A stretch of DNA of 64,000 nucleotides, from positions 310,001-374,000 of the forward strand of contig JBDVOA010000029.1 of NCBI GenBank assembly GCA_039969355.1. The letters are read 5' to 3'. Source of the DNA: JL08 sp039969355. Its GTDB lineage: Bacteria > Pseudomonadota > Alphaproteobacteria > Rhodobacterales > Rhodobacteraceae. Under the pieces are notes generated by a model. That model ran no database searches. It was not told the origin of the DNA and saw only the letters and a list, made by a program, of their open reading frames with translations. Of this stretch, positions 26,420 to 34,621 are shown one piece after another; position 1 is the stretch's first letter; every line of letters starts with the position of its first letter. A program made the translations under genes and the position numbers.

Positions 26420-28296
26420 CAAGCCCGCCGAACCTTATCAGAGCTTCGCAGCCGCGCCAGTAAAAGTGCAAGAGCCGCAGGCGTCATCCCATCCACTCTG
26501 GCCGCTTGCGCCAGGTTAGATGGTCGGGCGTCCGATAGTTTTTTTCTGAGCTCATTCGACAATCCGTCGATGTCATCATAGGCATAATCTATGGGAATAC
26601 GTTGATTTTCGTCCCGTTTCAGCGCCTCAACGTCCTTTTGCTGCCGAATAATATAGTTCGCATAAAGTGCGTCCCGCTCCAACTGACGTCGGCTGGGTAC
26701 GTCGATGTCTTCTAGTTCTGGAATAAGTGACTCCAGATCCTCGAAATCCACATCCGGAAAAGATAACATCTGAAAAGCCGTGCGGCGGGCGCCATCTTCC
26801 TTGACCTCGATCCCACCTGCCCGTGCTTCTTTTGGGGTGTAGGATTGTTGAGTCAACAACGACTTACCGCGTTCTAGCCGTTCTTGTTTCTCCAGAAACA
26901 CTTCTTTCCGGTCAATGCAAACACATCCCAATTGCAATCCAATAGGCGTCAGGCGTTGATCTGCATTATCCGCGCGCAGCGACAATCGAAACTCAGCACG
27001 CGAGGTAAACATGCGATATGGCTCCGTGACGCCACGAGTCGTAAGATCGTCGATCATCACACCGATATAGCTGTCAGAACGGCTGAAAATCACAGGATCA
27101 CGTCCCTGCACCGCCAGCGCTGCGTTCAATCCCGCCACCATTCCTTGCGCAGCTGCCTCTTCATAGCCGGTTGTGCCATTGATCTGTCCTGCAAGATACA
27201 ACCCCCCAATATCCTTAAGCATGAGTTGCGAGGTCAACGCGCGCGGATCGACGTAGTCATATTCTATTGCATATCCCGGTTGTACGATTTCGGCCTTTTC
27301 CAACCCAAAGATCGAATGCAGGTAGTCGTTTTGAACGTCCAAAGGCAGCGAGGTGGAGATGCCATTGGGATAAACTGTTGTGTCGTCCACACCTTCGGGT
27401 TCGAGAAAGATCTGATGTGATTCCTTATCGGCAAACCGCACGATCTTATCTTCTATCGATGGGCAATAGCGCGGACCAACGCCATCAATATGGCCACCGT
27501 ACATTGCAGACCGATCGAGGTTTTCCCGAATGATATCATGGGTTTGGTTGTTAGTATGGGTGATCCCGCAGGAAATCTGCCGAGCGGATGGGGCTTTCGA
27601 CAGAAAGGAAAACAAAACCGGATCATCATCTCCCGGTTGCATTTCAAGTGCGTCCCATCGAATGGTTCTTCCATCCAGTCTCGGCGGTGTGCCAGTCTTG
27701 AGCCGCCCCAGCGGGAGTCCGAATGAATCAATCCGCTCTGCCAGTTCAATCGAAGGCCGATCCCCCATGCGTCCACCAGGCCGTGCAACATCGCCAATAT
27801 GGATCACTCCGCGCAGGAAAGTCCCGGTCGTGAGGATCACCGATTGCGCACGAACTTCACTTCCGTCAGCCAGAACAACGCCGCGAACTGCCAGTCCGGA
27901 CATCAGAAAATCAACCGCTTCTCCGATCAGAACCCTCAAATTTTTCTGGGATTCCGTTTCACGCAGCATGGATACACGATAAATTCTACGATCTGCTTGC
28001 GCGCGGGGCCCCTGCACCGCGGGCCCTTTACGACGATTGAGCAGCCGAAATTGAATGCCTGCAGCATCTGCGACCCGACCCATGACACCGTCAAGCGCGT
28101 CAATTTCGCGAACCAAGTGGCCTTTGCCAAGCCCTCCAATTGCGGGATTGCACGACATCACGCCGATGCCTTCACGGGTTAATGTAACCAGCGCTGTATT
28201 GGCCCCCATGCGCGCCGAGGCATGGGCGGCCTCTGTCCCGGCGTGGCCTCCGCCGATTACGACTACATCAAAGTCTGAATGTTTCACGTGAAACAC
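26419..28296 (-). CDS. mnmG: tRNA uridine-34 carboxymethylaminomethyl modification enzyme MnmG
   Basis: A 625-residue FAD protein (GidA) that with MnmE makes cmnm5U34 in tRNA. The FAD-binding motif is VVVIGGGHAGTEAAHASARMG near the N-terminus; RLKTGTPPRLDGRTI and YCPSIEDKIVRF are family strings. The open frame runs to an ATG at 28344 inside mnmE, but GTG 28296 (read MFHVKHSDFDVVVIGG) gives the standard length and follows mnmE by 4 bp. The first codons of the gene, VFHVKH, contain a perfect parS palindrome (28280-28295). The rsmG start overlaps the stop. Confidence 0.95.
   Translation of the reverse strand: MFHVKHSDFDVVVIGGGHAGTEAAHASARMGANTALVTLTREGIGVMSCNPAIGGLGKGHLVREIDALDGVMGRVADAAGIQFRLLNRRKGPAVQGPRAQADRRIYRVSMLRETESQKNLRVLIGEAVDFLMSGLAVRGVVLADGSEVRAQSVILTTGTFLRGVIHIGDVARPGGRMGDRPSIELAERIDSFGLPLGRLKTGTPPRLDGRTIRWDALEMQPGDDDPVLFSFLSKAPSARQISCGITHTNNQTHDIIRENLDRSAMYGGHIDGVGPRYCPSIEDKIVRFADKESHQIFLEPEGVDDTTVYPNGISTSLPLDVQNDYLHSIFGLEKAEIVQPGYAIEYDYVDPRALTSQLMLKDIGGLYLAGQINGTTGYEEAAAQGMVAGLNAALAVQGRDPVIFSRSDSYIGVMIDDLTTRGVTEPYRMFTSRAEFRLSLRADNADQRLTPIGLQLGCVCIDRKEVFLEKQERLERGKSLLTQQSYTPKEARAGGIEVKEDGARRTAFQMLSFPDVDFEDLESLIPELEDIDVPSRRQLERDALYANYIIRQQKDVEALKRDENQRIPIDYAYDDIDGLSNELRKKLSDARPSNLAQAARVDGMTPAALALLLARLRSSDKVRRA
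28280..28295. promoter_or_regulatory. parS centromere site 2 (first codons of mnmG)
   Basis: TGTTTCACGTGAAACA, the same perfect 16-bp palindrome as the site in rsmG, begins one base after the G of the mnmG GTG start codon on the minus strand. Here it is read in a different frame (V-F-H-V-K-H rather than D-V-S-R-E-T), so the DNA word and not a protein motif is what the two copies share. It is about 3.2 kb from the proposed origin. Confidence 0.93.
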
Positions 28297-28300
28297 ACTT

Positions 28301-29587
28301 TCATTTTCCAAGGCAAAAGCTGGCGAAGATCTCATCCAGCACATTTTCTACATCGATGCGACCTACCAGCGATTCAAGGGCTCGAATCGCAGTTCTAAGC
28401 TCTTCTGCAGCTATATCATAGTGTTCGCTGCCCCGGAGAAGAACTTGTATCGCACTATCCAAACCCGCGTCAGCACGCTCCATCGCAATTCTATGCCGTT
28501 CCCGCGTTGCAATGCCTCCATAAGCAGAACGCCGCGCAAGCACCTTTTCGAGGTGTTCAATCAAATCAGCCAAACCCTCTCCGGTTTTACCGGAGATAGC
28601 GGCCAAATTATCCGACCTCGTATCCGCTTTTGGTGCAAGTACAATGTCATCTGGCTGCGTGGCGACATCAAAAACCTCATCCCTTTCAGCCAGGAAAACC
28701 CGGATATCCGCCTTCTCTGCTCGTGCCAGTGCACGCGATATCCCGATGTTTTCAACGTAATCTTCGGTTTCGCGCAGGCCAGCGGTATCAAGCAATGTCA
28801 CCGCAAGACCGCCGAGGTCCATACGCACTTCAATCACATCACGTGTGGTGCCTGCATATTCTGATGTAATCGCTGCATCGCGGCCAGCAAGCGCATTGAG
28901 CAAAGTTGATTTCCCTACATTTGGCGCACCAACGATGGCGACTTCAAACCCTGATCGGATCCGTTCGTTGATCGCAACGCCCCGGATTTCCCGATCCATG
29001 CCGCCGCGCACCGAGGCAAGTAATGTGCTGACCTCTGACGTTACGTCGGTCGGAACATCTTCATCTGCAAAGTCGATTGTGGCCTCCAGTAATGCAGCCG
29101 CCCGAATGAGATCGCGCCGCCAGCCTTCGGCGAGATCGCCAAGATCCCCCGAAAGAACACGCTGCGCTTGTTTGCGCTGACTCTCCGTTTCCGCATCAAT
29201 CAGGTCTGCCAGCCCTTCTACCTGGGTCAGAGTTAGCCGTCCGTTTTCCAGTGCACGACGGGTGAATTCACCGGCTTCAGCCAGACGCAAACCTTCCCTA
29301 TCAGAAAGTGTCCGAAGGACTGCCGCGACAATTGCGGGGCTGCCGTGAAGCTGCAATTCGACCACATCTTCACCGGTAAAACTATGGGGTGCAGCAAAGC
29401 TTATGACCAACGCCTCATCCAGAAGATTGCCTTCCAGATCCCGAATTTGCCGTAGAGCTGTTTGTCGGGCTTCGGGCAACGAACCGCACAGTACAACTGC
29501 TGCCTGATGGGCCAGAGGTCCCGACAGACGCACAACCGAGACGCCTGCGCGCCCCGGAGCAGTCGCAAGAGCAAATATCGTATCCAA
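28301..29587 (-). CDS. mnmE: tRNA modification GTPase MnmE
   Basis: A 428-residue TrmE/MnmE, partner of MnmG. The N-terminal folate-binding domain starts DTIFALATAPGRAGVSVVRL; the G domain has P-loop GAPNVGKSTLLNAL, DTAGLRE and the G2 loop TTRDVIE; the C-terminus ends in FCLGK, the conserved C-x-G-K with the essential cysteine. The frame is open to a TTG at 29614 (437 residues), but TTG 29587 yields the canonical start just before DTIFALA and leaves the AT-rich dyad at 29600-29615 non-coding. No in-frame ATG is available, so a TTG start is needed either way. Confidence 0.94.
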   Translation of the reverse strand: MDTIFALATAPGRAGVSVVRLSGPLAHQAAVVLCGSLPEARQTALRQIRDLEGNLLDEALVISFAAPHSFTGEDVVELQLHGSPAIVAAVLRTLSDREGLRLAEAGEFTRRALENGRLTLTQVEGLADLIDAETESQRKQAQRVLSGDLGDLAEGWRRDLIRAAALLEATIDFADEDVPTDVTSEVSTLLASVRGGMDREIRGVAINERIRSGFEVAIVGAPNVGKSTLLNALAGRDAAITSEYAGTTRDVIEVRMDLGGLAVTLLDTAGLRETEDYVENIGISRALARAEKADIRVFLAERDEVFDVATQPDDIVLAPKADTRSDNLAAISGKTGEGLADLIEHLEKVLARRSAYGGIATRERHRIAMERADAGLDSAIQVLLRGSEHYDIAAEELRTAIRALESLVGRIDVENVLDEIFASFCLGK

Positions 29588-29599
29588 TTCATTTAATCC

Positions 29600-29615
29600 A
29601 TTGTTATTAAACAAT
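29600..29615. repeat. AT-rich inverted repeat between rho and mnmE
   Basis: ATTGTT-ATTA-AACAAT forms a perfect 6-bp dyad with a 4-base centre in the 31 bp between the rho stop and the favoured mnmE start. It has no G+C stem and no clear T-tract, so a terminator role is weak; a protein-binding site or a weak mRNA hairpin before the TTG start is equally possible. Confidence 0.4.
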
Positions 29616-29618
29616 AAA

Positions 29619-30932
29619 TCATGTGTTCATTGAATCGAAGAACTCGGCGTTAGATTTGGTCTGCTTGAGCTTGGATAGCAGGAATTCGATGGCATCTGTT
29701 GTTCCCATCGGATTGAGAATGCGCCGCAGAACGAAGGTTTTGGCAAGATCGCCCTTGTCGACCAGCAGCTCTTCTTTCCGGGTCCCGGATTTGAGAATGT
29801 CGATGGCCGGGAACACCCGTTTGTCAGCGATCTTGCGATCCAGCACGATTTCAGAGTTACCGGTGCCTTTGAATTCTTCAAAGATCACCTCGTCCATGCG
29901 CGAGCCGGTATCGATCAGCGCCGTTGCGATGATGGTCAGCGACCCGCCCTCTTCGATGTTACGCGCCGCGCCAAAGAAACGCTTGGGGCGTTGCAGGGCG
30001 TTAGCATCCACACCACCGGTCAGAACCTTACCCGAGGACGGTACAACGGTGTTAAATGCGCGGCCAAGTCGGGTGATGGAGTCAAGCAGGATCACGACGT
30101 CGCGTTTATGTTCAACCAGACGTTTGGCCTTTTCAATGACCATTTCGGCCACTGCCACGTGACGGGTCGCCGGTTCGTCGAATGTCGAGGATACAACCTC
30201 TCCTTTAACCGAGCGCTGCATGTCGGTGACTTCTTCCGGGCGTTCGTCAATAAGCAGCACGATTAGGTAACATTCCGGGTGATTCTGTTCGATCGAGTTG
30301 GCGATGTTTTGCAAAATAACTGTTTTACCCGTGCGCGGCGGCGCCACGATCAAAGACCGCTGACCTTTGCCGATTGGGGCAACCAGATCAATAATCCGCG
30401 GCGAGCGATCCTTGATCGTGGGATCATCCATCTCCATTGTCATCCGCTCGTCTGGATAAAGCGGCGTCAGGTTTTCGAATGCAATCTTGTGGCGCGCGCT
30501 CTCTGGTTCCTGAAAGTTGATTCTGGTCACTTTGGTGAGTGCAAAGTAGCGCTCATTTTCCCCCGGAGCGCTGATCACACCTTCGATTGTGTCGCCAGTA
30601 CGCAGCGAATAAAGCCGGATCATTTCAGGTGATACATAGATGTCATCGGGACCCGGCAGGTAGTTCGCTTCTGGTGATCGCAAGAAACCGAAACCGTCCT
30701 GTAGCACCTCTAGAACACCGTCACCGGAAATTTCCCAACCTTCATCTGCGCGCTCACGCAAAATCTGGAACATCATTTCGCCCTTGCGCATCGTGGACGC
30801 ATTTTCGATCTCAAGCTCTTCAGCCATGGACAGCAGGTCTTTAGGCTTTTTGGCTTTCAGTGAAGCGAGCTTGAGCGTTTCTTTTGCGCCGCCAGATTCG
30901 GGGCCAGAATCGAGGGGTGTTTCGTCATTCAT
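29619..30932 (-). CDS. rho: Transcription termination factor Rho
   Basis: A 437-residue hexameric RNA helicase. The N-terminal region has the SAP-like helices KPKDLLSMAEEL and the RNA-binding cold-shock fold EVLQDGFGFLRSPEANYLPGPDDIYVS. The ATPase core has Walker A VAPPRTGKTVIL, Walker B VLLIDERPEEV, the Q-loop region FDEPATRH and the R-loop KGTGNSEIVLDR. Slightly longer than the E. coli protein because of an N-terminal extension. It heads the leftward rho-mnmE-mnmG-rsmG-parA-parB row; the 126 bp upstream should hold its promoter and perhaps autoregulatory leader, but I see no distinct element. Confidence 0.97.
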   Translation of the reverse strand: MNDETPLDSGPESGGAKETLKLASLKAKKPKDLLSMAEELEIENASTMRKGEMMFQILRERADEGWEISGDGVLEVLQDGFGFLRSPEANYLPGPDDIYVSPEMIRLYSLRTGDTIEGVISAPGENERYFALTKVTRINFQEPESARHKIAFENLTPLYPDERMTMEMDDPTIKDRSPRIIDLVAPIGKGQRSLIVAPPRTGKTVILQNIANSIEQNHPECYLIVLLIDERPEEVTDMQRSVKGEVVSSTFDEPATRHVAVAEMVIEKAKRLVEHKRDVVILLDSITRLGRAFNTVVPSSGKVLTGGVDANALQRPKRFFGAARNIEEGGSLTIIATALIDTGSRMDEVIFEEFKGTGNSEIVLDRKIADKRVFPAIDILKSGTRKEELLVDKGDLAKTFVLRRILNPMGTTDAIEFLLSKLKQTKSNAEFFDSMNT

Positions 30933-31058
30933 TGGAAAACGGCCTTTCGGCGGTCCGTTACTAGGACCGTATTTTGAATTTCACGCGGAAAGCACCTTTG
31001 CCCGGACGGACAGGTTGGGCCGTTCCTTAAACCCTGTAAGGCGACGAGTCAAATCTTG

Positions 31059-31508
31059 TCAGAATTTCACGACAACGGACAAAACAATGATGATCATAAA
31101 AACAGTCGGGACCTCGTTCATCATCCGGTATTGGCGGCCTGTGAGCGTATTGGTCCCGTTCAGAAAATCCTTACGCCGCCATCCCAGCCAATGATGGTAC
31201 CAAGTCATGCCAAGCACACCTGTCATTTTCGTCCAGGGCCAGATCGACGACCAGTCAACGATCCCCGGGGTGAATACCAGACAAAGACCGGCAACCCACG
31301 CCACGATCATTGCGGGATTCATAATCAGCCTTAACAGTTTGCGTTCCATCATTTCAAAGACAGGCGAGAGGCCGTCAACATTTTGCGCCTGTTCAACGTG
31401 ATGCACAAAAAGGCGTGGCAGGTATAACAGACCTGCCATCCATGATATGACTGCCAAGATATGGAGCGCCTTGATCCAAGGATAGAACGTTGCCAGAAGG
31501 TCGGTCAT
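31059..31508 (-). CDS. hemJ: Protoporphyrinogen IX oxidase HemJ
   Basis: A 149-residue inner-membrane protein of the HemJ (UPF0093) family, which oxidises protoporphyrinogen IX to protoporphyrin IX in heme and chlorophyll synthesis. Conserved features: His16 in KALHILAVISWMAGLLYLPRLFVHH, the RKLLRLIMNPA segment, and KMTGVLGMTWYHHWL with the conserved lysine; four hydrophobic spans. It sits directly at the left border of the proposed origin, reading leftward. No other heme gene except hemW is in the window. Confidence 0.93.
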   Translation of the reverse strand: MTDLLATFYPWIKALHILAVISWMAGLLYLPRLFVHHVEQAQNVDGLSPVFEMMERKLLRLIMNPAMIVAWVAGLCLVFTPGIVDWSSIWPWTKMTGVLGMTWYHHWLGWRRKDFLNGTNTLTGRQYRMMNEVPTVFMIIIVLSVVVKF

Positions 31509-31922
31509 CTTTCATCCCTCATTGATCCTGGTCTTCTTAATAATAATTAAGAAAAGAAAAAAGGATGATGATTTAGTAGAGCGGCGCGAATCTGGGGATA
31601 CTAGAGTTATAGGTTGGGTTATCCAGATTGGGATAAGAAAACTCAGAAGCTAACGAAGTTCGGGATAATGTTTTTTAGTCGCTATTTATCAATGAGATAG
31701 AAATATTTTTGCGGATACCGCCTGTGTATAATTTCGGGATATTTTTGACCAATACCGGTTTTGCACAACGTCGGACTTATGCTTACCCCATGCGGACAAT
31801 TTTCCGAAGAAAGCGATGACACGGTATGTTATCCATCTTTGTCCGGCACAGTTGCAAAGGCCGCGCTAAACCATCAGAACGATCCCGGTTAATGTCCCAG
31901 GAAATACACACGGGTTATACAT
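31509..31922. other. Probable chromosomal replication origin (oriC)
   Basis: This is the only gene-free stretch above 300 bp. It is clearly more AT-rich than its surroundings, with an A/T track at 31537-31562. DnaA-box-like 9-mers: TTATACACA on the minus strand at 31723-31731 (full match to TTATNCACA), TTATCCAGA 31619-31627 and TTATACATA 31915-31923 (one mismatch each), and weaker ones at 31628-31636 (minus), 31660-31668 (minus) and 31829-31837. The pair at 31619-31636 forms an inverted repeat TTATCC-N6-GGATAA. Genes diverge on either side (hemJ leftward, maf rightward). Known alphaproteobacterial origins lie in a similar heme-gene / maf-aroE-coaE-dnaQ neighbourhood. Two parS sites lie within 5.2 kb. 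Confidence 0.75.
31537..31550. repeat. AT-rich dyad at left end of the origin region
   Basis: TTAATAATAATTAA is the centre of a longer dyad with arms TTCTTAAT and ATTAAGAA (31535-31554), 27-46 bp upstream of the hemJ start, followed by an A-rich run to 31562. It could be part of a duplex-unwinding element or of the hemJ promoter. The two TTAA words are 6 apart rather than the 7 of a CtrA box. Confidence 0.45.
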
Positions 31923-32522
31923 ATGAACACGAGCTTAATTCTGGGGTCTGGATCCGAGATTCGGGCCCAGTTGTTGAGGAATGCGAACGTAGAATTTAAT
32001 GTTTATCCGGCGCGCGTTGATGAGGAAATGATCAAGCAATCGCTTGAGGCGGAGCAGGCCAAACCTCGCGACATCGCGGATACTTTGGCGGAAATGAAGG
32101 CGCGCAAGGTTAGCGAAAAATATCCCGGGGCGCTGGTGTTGGGTTGTGATCAGGTGTTGGATCACGAAGGGAAAATCCTGTCAAAACCTGAAACGCCAGA
32201 TGAAGCGATTGCGCAATTATATATGTTGCGTGGTAGGCGTCATATGCTGCTGTCCGCGGCGGTCATTGTTGAAAATGGCAAGCCGATCTGGCGCCACGTG
32301 GGTCAGGTCCGGATGTTGATGCGCGATGCCACTGACGCTTATATAGAGGGGTATGTAGGCCGGAACTGGGACAGCATTCGCCATTCGGTCGGGGGATACA
32401 AACTGGAAGAAGAAGGTGTTCGACTATTCAACCGGGTTGACGGGGATTATTTTACCGTTTTGGGTATGCCTTTGTTGGAATTGCTGGCCTACCTGACTTT
32501 AAGGGGTGATCTGGAGAAATGA
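31923..32522 (+). CDS. maf: Maf-family nucleoside triphosphate pyrophosphatase
   Basis: A 199-residue Maf/YceF-like protein that hydrolyses non-canonical or modified (d)NTPs. N-terminal LILGSGSEIRAQLLRNA and the KYPGALVLGCDQVL segment with the catalytic aspartate match the family. It opens the rightward operon maf-aroE-coaE-dnaQ beside the origin. Each junction is overlapped (maf/aroE by ATGA), so all four are coupled. Its start codon abuts a DnaA-box-like TTATACATA. The exact base preference (dTTP/UTP versus m7GTP) is not visible. Confidence 0.92.
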   Translation: MNTSLILGSGSEIRAQLLRNANVEFNVYPARVDEEMIKQSLEAEQAKPRDIADTLAEMKARKVSEKYPGALVLGCDQVLDHEGKILSKPETPDEAIAQLYMLRGRRHMLLSAAVIVENGKPIWRHVGQVRMLMRDATDAYIEGYVGRNWDSIRHSVGGYKLEEEGVRLFNRVDGDYFTVLGMPLLELLAYLTLRGDLEK

Positions 32523-33352
32523 CTCAACCTAAGATACCACTTGCTGGTGTGATTGGCCGGCCTATTTCCCACTCCCGATCGCCAAAATTGTTCCGCTATT
32601 GGCTGCAGAAGTTGGGGATACCGGGTTTTTACATTCCAATGGATGTGGCCACCGACGATCTGGCCAGCGTGATCCGGACCCTGCCGAAGATGGGATTTGT
32701 CGGCGTGAACGTCACAATTCCCCATAAGGAAGCGGTATTATCAATCGCTGATCACGTGACGGATCGGGCCACGGTGATCGGCGCAGCTAACACGTTAATA
32801 TTTCGTGATGATGGCATGATTCATGCAGATAATACAGATGGTTACGGGTTCGTAGAGAATATCAAACAGGGTGCCCCGGCTTGGGATCCCAGGGCGGGAC
32901 CTGCCGTTGTTCTGGGAGCGGGCGGTGCTGCGCGCGCAATTGTTGCGTCGCTGGCAGATTGCGGGGTTCCCGAGATCTTACTTGCAAACCGAACCCGTGT
33001 ACGCGCCGAAAAGCTGCGCGATGATTTTGGGCAGCGGGTTCGGGTGATTGACTGGGTTCTTGCCGGAAACCTTATGGAAGAGGGCACAATCGTGGTGAAT
33101 ACCACATCCCTGGGCATGATCGGCAAGACCGATCTTCGGGTACCTTTGGACGGTCTGCGCAAGGGAACCGTTGTGACTGATCTGGTTTATACGCCACTCA
33201 GGACGCGGTTGCTAGAGACAGCTGATGCGGCCGGGTGTGTCACCATCGATGGATTGGGCATGTTGCTCCATCAGGCAGTACCGGGATTTGAGCGCTGGTT
33301 TGGACAACGCCCAGTCGTTGATGCCGACACCAGGGCTGCTGTCCTGAAATGA
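32519..33352 (+). CDS. aroE: Shikimate dehydrogenase
   Basis: A 277-residue NADP-dependent enzyme reducing 3-dehydroshikimate. GVIGRPISHSRSPKLFRYWL is the shikimate-binding N-terminus; GVNVTIPHKEAVL contains the catalytic lysine; GAANTLIF and the NADP loop VVLGAGGAARAIVASL followed by LANRTRVRAEKL are visible. Overlaps maf and coaE by 4 bp each. No other aromatic-pathway gene is near. Confidence 0.97.
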   Translation: MTQPKIPLAGVIGRPISHSRSPKLFRYWLQKLGIPGFYIPMDVATDDLASVIRTLPKMGFVGVNVTIPHKEAVLSIADHVTDRATVIGAANTLIFRDDGMIHADNTDGYGFVENIKQGAPAWDPRAGPAVVLGAGGAARAIVASLADCGVPEILLANRTRVRAEKLRDDFGQRVRVIDWVLAGNLMEEGTIVVNTTSLGMIGKTDLRVPLDGLRKGTVVTDLVYTPLRTRLLETADAAGCVTIDGLGMLLHQAVPGFERWFGQRPVVDADTRAAVLK

Positions 33353-33942
33353 CATTTGTGCTGGGCCTGACCGGATCCATCGGCATGGGAAAATCAACCA
33401 CCGCAAAGCTTTTTGCCCAGGCAGGATGTGATGTTTGGGACGCGGACGCGGCTGTTCATCGACTGTATTCGCGGGGTGGTGCTGCTGTTGCGCCCGTTCG
33501 CGCTATTTTTCCAGATGCGATTGAAGCACAGGCTGTCTCGCGGAAGGTCCTCAAACAGCTGATCCAGGATGAACCGGCCAGGCTGCGAAAGATTGAAAAG
33601 GTCGTGCACCCACTAGTTGCAGCAGATCGTGCGGCGTTTCTGAAGCAGGTCAAGTCAGATATTGCCGTTCTTGATATTCCACTCCTCTATGAAACAGGTG
33701 GAGCGGATAAAATGGATGCAGTTGTTGTTGTGAGCGCACCGGCAGTTGTGCAGCGCGCCCGCGTGTTGGATCGGGGAACGATGACCGAAACGCAGTTTGA
33801 GCAAATATTGGCCAAGCAGGTGCCGGACGCTGAGAAACGAGCCCGGGCTGACTATGTCATCACAACGGAGTCAGTTGAAAGTGCCAACGCGCAGGTTCAG
33901 AATGTAATCGCCGACATTCGAGGAAAGCTGAATCATGCGTGA
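33349..33942 (+). CDS. coaE: Dephospho-CoA kinase
   Basis: A 197-residue P-loop kinase that makes CoA from dephospho-CoA with ATP. Walker A is GLTGSIGMGKSTTAKLF; VWDADAAVHRLY, HPLVAADRAAFL and VLDIPLLYETGG are family strings. It overlaps aroE by 4 bp and dnaQ by 8 bp. Confidence 0.97.
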   Translation: MTFVLGLTGSIGMGKSTTAKLFAQAGCDVWDADAAVHRLYSRGGAAVAPVRAIFPDAIEAQAVSRKVLKQLIQDEPARLRKIEKVVHPLVAADRAAFLKQVKSDIAVLDIPLLYETGGADKMDAVVVVSAPAVVQRARVLDRGTMTETQFEQILAKQVPDAEKRARADYVITTESVESANAQVQNVIADIRGKLNHA

Positions 33943-34621
33943 GATTGTACTGGACACGGAAACTACCGGATTTGATCCCGAAAGCGGCGATCGGATCGTC
34001 GAGATTGGGGCGGTTGAACTGCATAATCACGTGGCGACCGGCGAGACCTATCATCAGTATATCAACCCCGAACGAACAATGCCCGCAGAGGCATTCGAAG
34101 TGCACGGGCTTGGCGATGACTTTTTGCGTGACAAACCCAAGTTTTCCCAGATCGCGCAGGCGTTCCTAGATTTTGTCGGCGATGCAAAACTTGTGATTCA
34201 CAACGCATCTTTTGACATGAAATTCCTCAATGCAGAATTGGGTTGGGTGAACAAACCTAAACTGCCATGGGAACAGGCGATCGATACGCTTTCCATCGCC
34301 CGCAAAAAATTTCCGGGCTCGCCAGCTTCACTGGATGCGTTGTGCCGGCGATTTGGCATCAATAATGATGCACGCACTTTGCATGGCGCATTGTTGGACT
34401 CGGAGATTCTTGCGGAGGTCTATCTGGAGCTGATCGGCGGACGTCAGCCAGACTTTGGTCTAAGCACGTCGGGTGGTTCGAGTGTTGATGGTACGGGGGA
34501 GGAATGGAGGCCTTCACCGCGCCCCAAGGCATTGCCGCCCCGCATTACCGATCAGGAACGCACCGCCCATGCAGAGTTCATCAAAACGCTGGGCGATGCT
34601 GGTTTGTGGCCGGATGCTTAG
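33935..34621 (+). CDS. dnaQ: DNA polymerase III epsilon subunit (3'-5' proofreading exonuclease)
   Basis: A 228-residue DEDDh exonuclease. Exo I is LDTETTGFDPESGDRIVEIG, Exo II is VIHNASFDMKFLNAEL and Exo III is ARTLHGALLDSEILAEVYLE with the catalytic His and Asp. The C-terminal tail of about 50 residues should tether it to the polymerase subunit. Last gene of the maf-aroE-coaE-dnaQ unit; its stop overlaps that of leftward secB by 4 bp. Confidence 0.96.
   Translation: MREIVLDTETTGFDPESGDRIVEIGAVELHNHVATGETYHQYINPERTMPAEAFEVHGLGDDFLRDKPKFSQIAQAFLDFVGDAKLVIHNASFDMKFLNAELGWVNKPKLPWEQAIDTLSIARKKFPGSPASLDALCRRFGINNDARTLHGALLDSEILAEVYLELIGGRQPDFGLSTSGGSSVDGTGEEWRPSPRPKALPPRITDQERTAHAEFIKTLGDAGLWPDA

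Noticed and set aside
31537..31550. TTAATAATAATTAA as CtrA box at the origin
   Set aside because: Spacing is 6 rather than 7; listed only as an AT-rich dyad.
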